A stretch of 64,000 bases of DNA from Janibacter sp. HTCC2649 (GTDB taxonomy: Bacteria > Actinomycetota > Actinomycetes > Actinomycetales > Dermatophilaceae): NCBI RefSeq assembly GCF_000152705.1, contig NZ_CH672413.1:620001-684000 (forward strand), read 5' to 3'. The notes under the pieces were generated by a model that was not told where the DNA came from, made no database searches, and worked only from the letters and a program-made list of their open reading frames with translations. Below are positions 18,524-26,119 of the stretch, in pieces (the stretch's first letter is position 1; every line of letters starts with the position of its first letter). Made by a program: the position numbers and the translations under genes.

Positions 18524-19593
18524 GGAGCGGGAACTTCCTCAGGAGTGGACGGGACGAGCTCGGACATGACCCGCAGGGTCTCGAGGCGTTCCTCGATGGT
18601 CAGGGCGAACGGCGCGACGCCGAGTGTCGTGACACCCGCCTCGGCGTAGCGACCGATGCGCTCGGCGATGCGGGCCGGCGGACCGATGAGCGAGGTGGCG
18701 TCGATGAAGTCGAAGGGCACGGCTTCTGCCGCATCCCGGTGCTGACCGGCCAGAAAGAGCTCCTGGACACGCGCAGCCTCTTCCTCGAAGCCCATGCGGC
18801 AGGCGAGCTGGTTGTAGAAGTTCTTCTCCTTCGAGCCCATGCCGCCGATGTAGAGAGCGGAGTATGCCGCGACGGCCGCAGCCCCCGCTTCGACTTCGTC
18901 GGTGACGACGACTGGCACGGTGGGCACGATGTCGAACCCGTCGAGCGGGTTCTCCTCGGTGCCCCTGCCGGCCGCGCGACGGCCGGTCGCGATCGACTCG
19001 ACGATGTCACCGGAGTGTTCGGGCGAGAAGAAGATGGCGAGCCAACCGTCGGCGATCTCGCCGGTGAGCTCGAGGTTCTTGGGGCCGACCGCTGCAAGGT
19101 AGATCGGCAGGTTCTTCTGCGTGGGCGCGATCGTCAGTTTGAGAGCCTTGCCGGGACCATCCGGAAGCGGCAACGTGAAGTGCTCGCCGGCATACTCCAC
19201 GCGTTGGCGCGACAGCGCCTGCCGCACGATCTCGACGTACTCACGGGTGCGACCCAGGGGCTTCGTGAACCGGACTCCGTGCCAGCCCTCACTGACCTGA
19301 GGGCCCGAGACACCGAGGCCGAGGCGAAAACGCCCTCCGGACAGGTGATCCAGCGTCGCGGCGGTCATCGCCGTCATGGCGGGGGTACGGGCCGGGATCT
19401 GCATCACGGCCGAGCCGAGCCCGATCTGCTCGGTCTTCGCGCCGATCCACGCCAGGAAGCTCACCGCGTCGCTTCCATAGGCCTCGGCAACCCACGCCGA
19501 GTCGTAACCGAGCCGATCTGCCTCGGCCGCGAGCGTGAGCATGTCGTGGCTCGTCGAGAGGCCCATGTAGCCGAGATTCACTCCGAGTCGCAT
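18520..19593 (-). CDS. LLM-class (F420-dependent type) oxidoreductase
   Basis: 357 aa. Luciferase-like TIM barrel with features of the F420 family: GVNLGYMG at the N-terminus, LGSAVMQIPARTPAMTAMTA, and the GRFRLGLGVSGPQVSEGWHG segment that contacts the deazaflavin phosphate. The substrate is unknown. ATG 19593 is chosen because it opens with the first barrel strand and lies 7 nt after TACGGT. It runs into uppP with a 4-bp overlap. A second LLM protein is at 33615. Confidence 0.9.
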   Translation of the reverse strand: MRLGVNLGYMGLSTSHDMLTLAAEADRLGYDSAWVAEAYGSDAVSFLAWIGAKTEQIGLGSAVMQIPARTPAMTAMTAATLDHLSGGRFRLGLGVSGPQVSEGWHGVRFTKPLGRTREYVEIVRQALSRQRVEYAGEHFTLPLPDGPGKALKLTIAPTQKNLPIYLAAVGPKNLELTGEIADGWLAIFFSPEHSGDIVESIATGRRAAGRGTEENPLDGFDIVPTVPVVVTDEVEAGAAAVAAYSALYIGGMGSKEKNFYNQLACRMGFEEEAARVQELFLAGQHRDAAEAVPFDFIDATSLIGPPARIAERIGRYAEAGVTTLGVAPFALTIEERLETLRVMSELVPSTPEEVPAP

Positions 19594-19606
19594 GCCGTCA
19601 ACCGTA
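19594..19606 (-). promoter_or_regulatory. -10 box and leaderless start of the LLM-uppP operon
   Basis: TACGGT (19606 down to 19601), 7 nt before ATG 19593. Confidence 0.5.
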
Positions 19607-19641
19607 GTGGCGCAGCGCGGCTCGACCGTCACCGAGGTGGG

Positions 19642-20034
19642 TCAGCGACGGCGCGTGTCGCCGTTGCGGCTGCCGATGGGCGTGGCGCCGCCGTCGTCGT
19701 CGGAGGCGTCGGACTCTTCCGACTCGTCATCGAAGTCCTCGTCGTCCAGGCCCGAGTAGACGCCGTCGTCATCGTCATCGTCTTCGTCGAGGTCGTCGTC
19801 CCCGTCGTCGTCGTCCTCGTCGTCACTGTCATCGCCGGTGTAGACGTCGAGGGGCGTCATCTCACCAAAGGCCTCGTAGAGCGCGTTGTCGTAGGTCTCG
19901 AACGCGTCGAGCAGGTCGTCGTAGGCCGCTGCGACCGTTGGGTCGTCCTCACCGCGACGACCGGAGCACGCTTCCAGGTGACGTTCGAAGGCGGAGACGA
20001 GGAGGGAAAGGGTGGCACGCGGGTCGGCGCTCAT
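19642..20034 (-). CDS. Asp/Glu-rich acidic protein of unknown function
   Basis: 130 aa. Residues 1-65 form a helical, moderately conserved domain (AFERHLEAC, AAAYDDLLDAFETYDNALYEA), followed by a tail made largely of Asp and Glu with a short basic end (GDTRRR). Relatives in actinobacteria are sometimes labelled primosomal protein, without evidence that I know of. The acidic run may act as a nucleic-acid mimic or a calcium sink; this is speculation. TACCGT lies 8 nt upstream of the ATG. Confidence 0.75.
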   Translation of the reverse strand: MSADPRATLSLLVSAFERHLEACSGRRGEDDPTVAAAYDDLLDAFETYDNALYEAFGEMTPLDVYTGDDSDDEDDDDGDDDLDEDDDDDDGVYSGLDDEDFDDESEESDASDDDGGATPIGSRNGDTRRR

Positions 20035-20048
20035 AGTTCAGAACGGTA
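20035..20048 (-). promoter_or_regulatory. -10 box of the acidic-protein gene
   Basis: TACCGT (20048 down to 20043), 8 nt before ATG 20034. It is divergent from the DUF5703 promoter. Confidence 0.4.
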
Positions 20049-20061
20049 GCGCCTCGTGAAG

Positions 20062-20073
20062 CACAATGGGTCG
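20062..20073 (+). promoter_or_regulatory. -10 box and leaderless start of the DUF5703 gene
   Basis: CACAAT (20062-20067), 6 nt before ATG 20074; no ribosome binding site. Confidence 0.45.
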
Positions 20074-20259
20074 ATGGTCGAATACGAGTATCGGGTCCTG
20101 TCGTTCGGGCGCGACACCCGCCGCGGTGACATCCGACGCGCCCTCACCGAGCACGCCGAGTACGGGCACTGGGAGTTGCACCGCACGCGCATCTACATCG
20201 GCGGTGTGACGCGAACATGGTTGCGGCGCAGGATCATTCGCGCTCGACGCGTCTCCTGA
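20074..20259 (+). CDS. DUF5703 family small basic protein
   Basis: 61 aa. Conserved actinobacterial family of unknown function. The N-terminus VEYEYRVLSFGRDTRRGDIR and the motif YGHWELHRTRIYIGG are the family signature; the C-terminus is very basic (RTWLRRRIIRARR). It is divergent from the acidic protein gene. ATG 20074 is preferred over 20056 because it follows the family start and a -10-like CACAAT. It ends in a hairpin shared with the M20 peptidase gene. Confidence 0.82.
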   Translation: MVEYEYRVLSFGRDTRRGDIRRALTEHAEYGHWELHRTRIYIGGVTRTWLRRRIIRARRVS

Positions 20260-20286
20260 ACGGAGGTCGGCAAGGCCGCCGTTCAG
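20256..20286. terminator. Bidirectional hairpin between DUF5703 and M20 genes
   Basis: CTGAACGG (20256-20263) and CCGTTCAG (20279-20286), perfect 8-bp arms, 15-nt loop. The left arm includes the DUF5703 stop codon. Confidence 0.55.
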
Positions 20287-20298
20287 CTCGGCAGGCGG

Positions 20299-21627
20299 TC
20301 AGCTGGTCTCGATGAGGCGCTGCAGAACCCGGGCCCCGAAGCGGAGCGATTCGGTGGGCACGCGCTCGTTGATTCCGTGGAACATCGGTGCGAAATCGAG
20401 ATCTGCCGGGAGTCGCAGCGGAGCAAAGCCGTAGCCCGTGATCCCGAGCAGTGACAACGCCTTGTTGTCGGTGCCGCCGGACAGGCAGTAGGGCAGCACC
20501 TCGGCCTCGGGATCCTCGGCCTTGAGGGCAGCGACCATGGCCTCCACGAGCGGGCCCTCGAAGGGCGAGTCCAGGGCGATGTCGCGGTGCAGGACCTCGA
20601 TCGTCACGTGCTCGCCGACGAGGTCCTTGACGGTCTGCATGAGCTCGTCCTCGTGACCGGGCAGGAAGCGACAGTCGACGTTGGCGCTCGCGTGTTGCGG
20701 AATGACGTTGTGCTTGTAGCCGGCGTCGAGCATCGTCACGTTGCTCGTGTCCTGGAGCGTGCCGCGGACGAAGCCCTGAGCGCCGCCGAGGTGCTCGAGC
20801 AGCTCCTCGGCGTCCTCGTCGGAGTAGCTCACGCCGGTGAGTTCGCTCAGACCGTCGAGCAGGGTGCGCACTGACGGGATGTACTCGCGGGGCCACTTGT
20901 GCGCGGCCAGGCGACTGATCGCCTCGGCGAGGCGGGCAATGGGGTTCTCGTCATTGGGGACCGAGCCGTGACCGGCGCGTCCGGTCGCGGTGAGCCGGAT
21001 CCAGGCGATCCCCTTCTCTGCAGTCTGCAGGAGGTAGGCACGGGTCTCGCCGCCGTCGGCCGTGGGCACGGTGACGCTGTAGCCGCCGACCTCACTGATC
21101 GCCTCCGAGACACCCTCGAAGAGGTCCGGACGGGTGTCGATGAGGAAGTGGGACCCCCTGAGTCCCCCCGCCTCCTCGTCGGCGAAGAACGCGATGACGA
21201 GGTCGCGCGGCGGCACGATGCCCTCGCGGGCGATGTGCCGGACGCAGGCGATGATCATCGCGTCCATGTCCTTCATGTCGACGGCGCCGCGACCCCAGAT
21301 GCACCCGTCCTTCTCGAGGCCGGAGAACGGATCGACCTCCCAGTCCTTGGCATCGGCCGGCACCACGTCGAGGTGACCATGGATGCAGAGCGCCCCGCGT
21401 TCGCGATCCTTGCCGGGGATGCGCACGACGACGGAGGCCCGACCCGGGTCGGACTCGATGATCTCGGGGTCCAGGCCGACCTCGCGGAAGAGCCCGGCAA
21501 CGTGGTCCGCGGCAGCCCGCTCCCCCGGCCCGGAGCCGTCTCCGTAGTTCGACGTGTCGATGCGGATGAGGTCCTGACAGATGCCGACGACCTCGTCCTC
21601 CGGGCGGCTGTTCGCGGTCTGCGTCAT
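20299..21627 (-). CDS. M20-family metallopeptidase (dipeptidase-like)
   Basis: 442 aa. Di-zinc hydrolase. The first metal motif is CIHGHLDVVP (about 100-109), the bridging Asp is in GAVDMKDM, the general base is in FADEEAGG, and later ligands fall in the WIRLTATGRAGHGS and GGTDN segments. A dimerisation lid separates the two catalytic halves. It probably cleaves dipeptides or N-acyl amino acids in the cytoplasm; the exact substrate is unknown. ATG 21627 follows TATGGT by 7 nt and a GGAAGG stretch. Confidence 0.92.
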   Translation of the reverse strand: MTQTANSRPEDEVVGICQDLIRIDTSNYGDGSGPGERAAADHVAGLFREVGLDPEIIESDPGRASVVVRIPGKDRERGALCIHGHLDVVPADAKDWEVDPFSGLEKDGCIWGRGAVDMKDMDAMIIACVRHIAREGIVPPRDLVIAFFADEEAGGLRGSHFLIDTRPDLFEGVSEAISEVGGYSVTVPTADGGETRAYLLQTAEKGIAWIRLTATGRAGHGSVPNDENPIARLAEAISRLAAHKWPREYIPSVRTLLDGLSELTGVSYSDEDAEELLEHLGGAQGFVRGTLQDTSNVTMLDAGYKHNVIPQHASANVDCRFLPGHEDELMQTVKDLVGEHVTIEVLHRDIALDSPFEGPLVEAMVAALKAEDPEAEVLPYCLSGGTDNKALSLLGITGYGFAPLRLPADLDFAPMFHGINERVPTESLRFGARVLQRLIETS

Positions 21628-21640
21628 GCCTTCCACCATA
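21628..21640 (-). promoter_or_regulatory. -10 box of the M20 peptidase gene
   Basis: TATGGT (21640 down to 21635), 7 nt before ATG 21627. GGAAGG lies in the same 7 nt, so either a leaderless or a binding-site start is possible. Confidence 0.45.
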
Positions 21641-21679
21641 GGACGCAGACCCGATTTCTCGATGGGCCGGTATGCCGTG

Positions 21680-21731
21680 TAAAGTTCCGGCACGTTGCAG
21701 ACACCGCGTTTTGGGGTGCTGCGAACACCCT
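21680..21731 (+). promoter_or_regulatory. Probable tRNA-Leu promoter and 5' leader
   Basis: TAAAGT (21680-21685) is a fair -10 box. The leader contains a GGGTG/CACCC hairpin just before the tRNA. A dispersed octamer GTATGCCG is at 21670-21677, just upstream of the -10. Confidence 0.4.
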
Positions 21732-21816
21732 GTCCGGGTGGCGGAAATGGCAGACGCGCTAGCTTGAGGTGCTAGTCCTCGTATAGAGGGTGGGGGTTCA
21801 AGTCCCCCCTCGGACA
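21732..21816 (+). tRNA. tRNA-Leu (anticodon GAG)
   Basis: 85 nt with a class II long variable arm. The acceptor stem GTCCGGG pairs with CTCGGAC (one G-U), the anticodon stem CTAGC/GCTAG holds loop TTGAGGT with anticodon GAG at 21776-21778, and the T-arm contains GGTTCAAGTCC. The CCA end is not encoded. It reads CUC and CUU leucine codons. Confidence 0.97.
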
Positions 21817-21822
21817 CAGACT

Positions 21823-21867
21823 GCGCCCCGAGTCCTTGCAGGTCAAGGACTCGGGGCGCTTCTCTTT
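21823..21867 (+). terminator. Intrinsic terminator of tRNA-Leu
   Basis: Perfect 16-bp stem GCGCCCCGAGTCCTTG (21823-21838) / CAAGGACTCGGGGCGC (21844-21859) with a 5-nt loop, then TTCTCTTT. The strongest classical terminator in the window. Confidence 0.92.
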
Positions 21868-21905
21868 GCCCTCGTGGCGTCAGCCGGGGGTTCGCCAGCG
21901 GCACA

Positions 21906-22805
21906 TCAGGGCGTGCGCTGGCCCACTGACCGTGGCTGGTCCGCGTTCTTGAGGACCCCGCGGTTGCGCACCACCATCCCGAACACGGCGGCGATGGGGA
22001 ACATCAGCACGCCATAGACCGCGGACGGGACCGACATCTGCGCATTGCCAATCACGGTGAGGGCCATGGCGATCGCCAGGGTGCTGTTGTGGATCCCGAT
22101 CTCAAAACCGCACGCCACCGCCTGGTCCTCCGTGAGTCCCAGTCGACGCGGGACGACGTAGCCGACGCTGAGCGAGATGAGGCAGAAGACGGCGGCGATG
22201 AGGCCGACCTCGGCGAGGTAGGTGGAGATGTTCTCCTTCTCGGTGTACATCGCACCGACGACGACGAGGAGCAGCATCACGGCCGACGCGGTGCGCACGG
22301 GACGGTCCATGCGGTTGGCGAACTCGGGCGAGCGACGCCGGACGAACATCCCGATGAGGACGGGGATGAGGACGATCGCGAAGACCTGCAGCAGTTTGTC
22401 GAACTGGAGCCCGATCTTGGACGACCTGTCGACGAAGTGGTCGATGGCCCAGCCACTCACCAGTGGCAGGGTGACGATCGCGATGACCGAGTTGATGGCC
22501 GTCAGGGTGATGTTGAGGGCCACGTCGCCACGGAACAGGTGGCTGTAGAGGTTGGCCGTCGTACCACCGGGTGAGGCTGCCAGGATCATGAACCCGACCG
22601 CGAGCAGCGGCGCAAGGTCGAACAGCTTGACGAGGCCGAAGGCCACCAGGGGAAGGACCAACAGCTGGCAGACGAGCGCGATCCCCACAGCCTTGGGGCT
22701 CTGCCGCACGCGGCGAAAGTCATCGGGGGTCAGTGAGAGGCCGAGTCCGAACATGATGACGGCCAGGGGGATCGGCAGGCCGACCGTGAGAAGCGCGGAA
22801 TCCAT
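21906..22805 (-). CDS. Bile acid:sodium symporter (BASS) family transporter
   Basis: 299 aa, about ten helices. Typical BASS features are the LTPDDFRRVRQSP segment after helix 1, ILAASPGGTTANLYSHLFRGDVALN in helix 4 (sodium and substrate site), and CGFEIGIHNSTLAIAMA in the crossing helix. Bacterial relatives import organic anions with Na+; bile acid is a family name, not a prediction. ATG 22805 lies 6 nt after TACGGT, no ribosome binding site. Confidence 0.92.
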   Translation of the reverse strand: MDSALLTVGLPIPLAVIMFGLGLSLTPDDFRRVRQSPKAVGIALVCQLLVLPLVAFGLVKLFDLAPLLAVGFMILAASPGGTTANLYSHLFRGDVALNITLTAINSVIAIVTLPLVSGWAIDHFVDRSSKIGLQFDKLLQVFAIVLIPVLIGMFVRRRSPEFANRMDRPVRTASAVMLLLVVVGAMYTEKENISTYLAEVGLIAAVFCLISLSVGYVVPRRLGLTEDQAVACGFEIGIHNSTLAIAMALTVIGNAQMSVPSAVYGVLMFPIAAVFGMVVRNRGVLKNADQPRSVGQRTP

Positions 22806-22817
22806 GGGCGGACCGTA
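22806..22817 (-). promoter_or_regulatory. -10 box and leaderless start of the BASS gene
   Basis: TACGGT (22817 down to 22812), 6 nt before ATG 22805. Confidence 0.5.
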
Positions 22818-22834
22818 CCGTCACCAGGCGTGGG

Positions 22835-24337
22835 TCAGGGGTTGAACGCGTCGGCGGCATCTCCCAGATCGCCGAGCGGGCCCTCGAGCTGAGCAGCTCC
22901 GGTCTCGGTGAGCTTGTTCTCCTGCCGGGCCTTGTCGAGCTCGCCCTCGATCTCGCCGACGAGGGAGTTCACCTTCGCTGCATCCTTGGCCTTCACGGCC
23001 TTGTCGATGTCGCGCAACTTGCTCTGGATCGTCTTGGCCACGTCCGCGTCCAGGTCGTCAGCCGACAGGGCGCTCACTGCGTCGCTCATGGCGGCGCTCG
23101 CATCCGTGACGGGGGTGGCCGTGTCGGACGGTGTGACCGAGGGAGTCACCGAAGGGGTCGGCGTCTCCGTCTTGGTCTCCGTGACCGTCGGGGTCGGACT
23201 GGCTGTCGTGGGCGTCGGCGTCGTGGACTCGATCGTGGGCGTCGTGCTCGGCGTCGACGAGGTCGACGACGTCGGCGTGTCCGCAGTGCCATCGTCCCGG
23301 TTCTGGAGGTACCAGATGCCGGCAGCCGCGAGGGCGACGGCGAGCAGCAGGAGCCAGATCCAGGCACGCGATCGACGCGGCTCGGGTTCCCAGGCCGGCT
23401 CATAGGCCTGCTCGTATGCCGGTTCGCTCCACTGTTCCTGGCGCGGCACCACTGCGGTCGGCGCCGCAACAGCGGCGGGAGGCAGGACCTCGGTCAGGGC
23501 CGGCGCCGTGTGGGAGCGCAGCAACTGGGCGACCTCGGTCCCTGACTGCGGACGCACCGTGGGGTCCTTGGCGAGCAGCGCCGTGATGAGACCGGCGAGG
23601 TCAGCAGGGGTTTCGGGTCGGGCGTCCCTCACGTCCGCGGGCAGGTCGTGCGCGTGCTTCATGAGGATCGCGACGGGGGTCGGTGCCGTGAACGGCGGTG
23701 AACCGGTCAGCAACGTCGTGAGAACGCAGCCCAGGGCATAGAGGTCGGCTCGCGCATCGACGCGCTGTCCCATCGCCTGCTCGGGCGCGAGGTACTCGGC
23801 CGTGCCAACGATCGTGTCGGTCATGGTCAGCTGGTGGTGGCCCAACGCTTCGTCGACGAGCTGGGTGATGCCGAAGTCCAACACCTTGACGGTGCCGTCC
23901 GCGGCATACGAGATGTTTCCGGGCTTGATGTCACGGTGGACGATTCCGGCGTCGTGCGCGGCCTGGAGCGCTCCGGCCACTTCGTAGCCGATGGTGCGGA
24001 CCGCGTCGATGGGCAGCGGACCGAAGTCGCGCACCTCTTCGGCGAGCGTCGGTCCCGGGAGGAGTTCCATGACGAGGTAGGCCGTCTGGTCCTCGACGCC
24101 GGTGTCGTAGACGGTGACGATGTGCGGGTGGTTGAGCATCGCCGTGGCGCGGGCCTCGCGGCGGAAGCGCTCACCAGCGTTGTCGCTGTCGGGACCGGTG
24201 AGGTCGAGCGTCTTGACCGCCACTTCGCGACCGAGCATCTCGTCGTCGGCGCGCCAGACGACAGCCATGCCGCCTCGCCCCAGAGGGGCACCAAGTCGAT
24301 AGCGACCGCCGAGCAGCCGCCCTTGCGTCGTGCTCAT
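22835..24337 (-). CDS. Transmembrane Ser/Thr protein kinase with Thr/Pro stalk and helical outer domain
   Basis: 500 aa. Hanks-type kinase: glycine loop LGRGGMAVVW, ATP lysine 42, HRDIKPGN with catalytic Asp136, DFG at 154-156, and a TMTDTIVGTAEYLAPE activation loop. A single membrane helix (about 326-344) is followed by a Thr/Ser/Pro-rich stalk (350-420) and a helical C-terminal region with KLRDIDKAVKAKDAAKVNSL. There are no PASTA repeats, unlike PknB, so the extracellular part must sense something other than muropeptides or serve as a spacer. Substrates are unknown. The start has a GAGGAG ribosome binding site. Confidence 0.93.
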   Translation of the reverse strand: MSTTQGRLLGGRYRLGAPLGRGGMAVVWRADDEMLGREVAVKTLDLTGPDSDNAGERFRREARATAMLNHPHIVTVYDTGVEDQTAYLVMELLPGPTLAEEVRDFGPLPIDAVRTIGYEVAGALQAAHDAGIVHRDIKPGNISYAADGTVKVLDFGITQLVDEALGHHQLTMTDTIVGTAEYLAPEQAMGQRVDARADLYALGCVLTTLLTGSPPFTAPTPVAILMKHAHDLPADVRDARPETPADLAGLITALLAKDPTVRPQSGTEVAQLLRSHTAPALTEVLPPAAVAAPTAVVPRQEQWSEPAYEQAYEPAWEPEPRRSRAWIWLLLLAVALAAAGIWYLQNRDDGTADTPTSSTSSTPSTTPTIESTTPTPTTASPTPTVTETKTETPTPSVTPSVTPSDTATPVTDASAAMSDAVSALSADDLDADVAKTIQSKLRDIDKAVKAKDAAKVNSLVGEIEGELDKARQENKLTETGAAQLEGPLGDLGDAADAFNP

Positions 24338-24380
24338 GCATCTCCTCGCGTGGACGTCCGTTCGACCCTAGTCCCTCCCG

Positions 24381-24392
24381 TAGCCTGTGAAC
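24381..24392 (+). promoter_or_regulatory. -10 box and leaderless start of the HipA-like gene
   Basis: TAGCCT (24381-24386), 6 nt before GTG 24393; this favours 24393 over the GTG at 24387. Confidence 0.55.
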
Positions 24393-25157
24393 GTGCTGCC
24401 CCACATCACTGCGACGAGGTTCGTCACCCCACTGCGCGAGGGTGGCTCCCTCCCCGGGCTGGTCGAGGCCTCGGACGACGGCACGTACGTCGTGAAGTTC
24501 CGCGGAGCCGGCCAGGGACTCAAGGTCCTCGTGGCCGAGGTGATTGTCGGCGAGCTCGCTCGACGGCTCGGCGTCCGCGTTCCCGAGATGGCCGTCATCG
24601 ACATGCCCGCAGCCATCGCGCGCTACGAGGCCGACGAAGAGGTCCAGGACCTGCTCAACGCCAGTCCGGGCGACAACCTGGCCGTCGACTTCCTGCCGGG
24701 TTCCTTCGGCTACGACGGTTCGCGACCGCCGAGCGCTGACGAGGCCGCCGACATCGTCTGGCTCGACGCGTTCACCGCCAACGTCGACCGCACGTGGTCC
24801 AACCCCAACCTGCTCGTCTGGAACCGGGAGGTGTGGGCCATCGACCACGGCGCGGCGATCTGGTTCCACCACTCCTGGCCCAGCCGTGGGGCCGATGCCG
24901 GCCGGTTCGCCACCCAGCCCTTCGACACCTCCGAGCACGTCCTGCGTGACGTTGCCGGCGACCTGGCTGCGGCCCACTCCCGGGCCAGCGCCATCGTCAC
25001 CCCCGATCTCCTGACCGAGGTCGTCGCGTTCGTGCCCGACGAATGGCTCGAGTCGGCACCCGGTCTCGATGACCCGGCAATGGTGCGCGCGGCATACGTC
25101 GACCACCTCACTCGACGACTCGAGAACGCGAGCTCCTGGTGGGAGGCGACCCGATGA
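24393..25157 (+). CDS. HipA-like kinase, paired with DUF3037
   Basis: 254 aa. Kinase of the HipA/PI3-4K-like group: probable ATP lysine Lys35 (YVVKFRG), a catalytic loop NVDRTWSNPN (130-139) and a metal motif AIDHG (149-153). It lacks the N-terminal HipA subdomain 1, and no HipB-like antitoxin is adjacent. Its stop overlaps the DUF3037 start (ATGA), as in other actinobacteria where the two families occur together. Whether the pair is a toxin-antitoxin module, a phage defence pair or housekeeping is not known. The core resembles the SCO1664 protein at 12011. Confidence 0.85.
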   Translation: MLPHITATRFVTPLREGGSLPGLVEASDDGTYVVKFRGAGQGLKVLVAEVIVGELARRLGVRVPEMAVIDMPAAIARYEADEEVQDLLNASPGDNLAVDFLPGSFGYDGSRPPSADEAADIVWLDAFTANVDRTWSNPNLLVWNREVWAIDHGAAIWFHHSWPSRGADAGRFATQPFDTSEHVLRDVAGDLAAAHSRASAIVTPDLLTEVVAFVPDEWLESAPGLDDPAMVRAAYVDHLTRRLENASSWWEATR

Positions 25158-25531
25158 GTCACCCCTATCAGTACGTCGTCCTCAAATGCGTGCCCCGCGT
25201 CGACCGTGGTGAGTGCCTCAACGTGGGAGTCGTGCTCTTCTCCCAGTCCGCCGGCTTCCTCCAGGCTGCCTGCCACGTCGACGCCGAGCGGCTCCGCTGC
25301 TTTGCGCCCGATCTCGACATCGACGCCGTCATCGCCTCCCTCGCGGTCGTCGACGACGTGTGCGTTGGCACCGACGGTGGAGGGCGTCCCCAGCTCGCGA
25401 CGCCGGGCAAGCGCTTCGGCTGGCTCAGTGCACCGCGCAGCACCGTCCTCCAGCCCTCCGGCGTGCACGGTGGCACCGCCGAGGAACCGGCGGCCGAGCT
25501 TCAGGCCCTGCTCGACCGCCTCGTCCGCTGA
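25154..25531 (+). CDS. DUF3037 family protein
   Basis: 125 aa. The start PYQYVVLKCVPRVDRGECLNVGVVLF is the family signature; the middle contains ERLRCFAPDLDIDAV. It overlaps the HipA-like kinase by 4 bp, so the two are made together. Function unknown; a regulator, substrate or antitoxin of the kinase is the simplest inference from the coupling. Confidence 0.85.
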   Translation: MSHPYQYVVLKCVPRVDRGECLNVGVVLFSQSAGFLQAACHVDAERLRCFAPDLDIDAVIASLAVVDDVCVGTDGGGRPQLATPGKRFGWLSAPRSTVLQPSGVHGGTAEEPAAELQALLDRLVR

Positions 25532-25536
25532 TGAAC

Positions 25537-25547
25537 CACAATCGCGT
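25537..25547 (+). promoter_or_regulatory. Possible -10 box of the NUDIX gene
   Basis: CACAAT (25537-25542), 5 nt before ATG 25548; slightly short spacing. The start codon itself lies inside a dispersed octamer GTATGCCG (25546-25553). Confidence 0.35.
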
Positions 25548-26015
25548 ATGCCGGTGAGCCACTCCCCGTTCGCGCTCGTTCCAGCGTCCTACGTCTACCT
25601 GTTGCGGGACAACGAGGTTCTGCTCCAGTGCCGCGCCAACACCGGATACATGGACGGCCACTGGGTCGCCGGGGCCGCGGGTCACATCGAGCGCGGCGAG
25701 ACGGCGAGTGAGGCCGCGGTGCGTGAGGCGTCCGAGGAACTCGGCATCGGACTACGACCCGAGCACCTCACTCTGATCACCGTGATGCACCGGACCGACG
25801 GCACGGACAGCCCCATTGAGCAGCGCATCGATTGGTTCTGGTCGGCGCGCACGTGGAACGGCGAACCGCGGATCTGCGAACCGACGAAGTGCGCAGATAT
25901 CCGTTGGCACGCCTTCGACGCCCTGCCCGAGCCGATCCCCGACTACGAGCGCGCGGTCATCGAGAGCCTCGCGGGCAATCCGCTCCCCCTCACGACGACC
26001 CACGGGTTCCACTAG
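25548..26015 (+). CDS. NUDIX hydrolase
   Basis: 155 aa. A full Nudix box spans residues 45-67 (GHIERGETASEAAVREASEELGI pattern, fitting GX5EX7REUXEEXGU), with an SYVYLLRDNEVLLQ strand before it. Pyrophosphohydrolase of a nucleoside-diphosphate-linked compound; the bulky VMHRTDGTDSPIEQRIDWFW strand suggests a nucleotide or nucleotide sugar, unproven. It follows DUF3037 by 16 nt and may also have its own leaderless start. Confidence 0.9.
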   Translation: MPVSHSPFALVPASYVYLLRDNEVLLQCRANTGYMDGHWVAGAAGHIERGETASEAAVREASEELGIGLRPEHLTLITVMHRTDGTDSPIEQRIDWFWSARTWNGEPRICEPTKCADIRWHAFDALPEPIPDYERAVIESLAGNPLPLTTTHGFH

Positions 26016-26030
26016 CCATCACGCGGCACA

Positions 26031-26098
26031 GTCCATCCACGTCGTTCCCGCTGGGACATGGCGCCGGGGCAGCATGCGCCGTCGCCAACGACATGGAC
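26031..26098. terminator. Interrupted inverted repeat between NUDIX and SpoU genes
   Basis: GTCCAT (26031-26036) plus GTCGTT (26041-26046) pair with AACGAC (26087-26092) plus ATGGAC (26093-26098), two 6-bp helices separated by a 4-nt bulge. A perfect 12-bp palindrome GAACTGCAGTTC follows at 26105-26116. Likely terminator zone for convergent genes. Confidence 0.4.
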
Positions 26099-26119
26099 GG
26101 GCGCGAACTGCAGTTCTGG

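Noticed and set aside
24393-25531. Classical HipBA toxin-antitoxin module
   Set aside because: There is no helix-turn-helix HipB, the kinase lacks the HipA N-terminal subdomain, and the partner is DUF3037.
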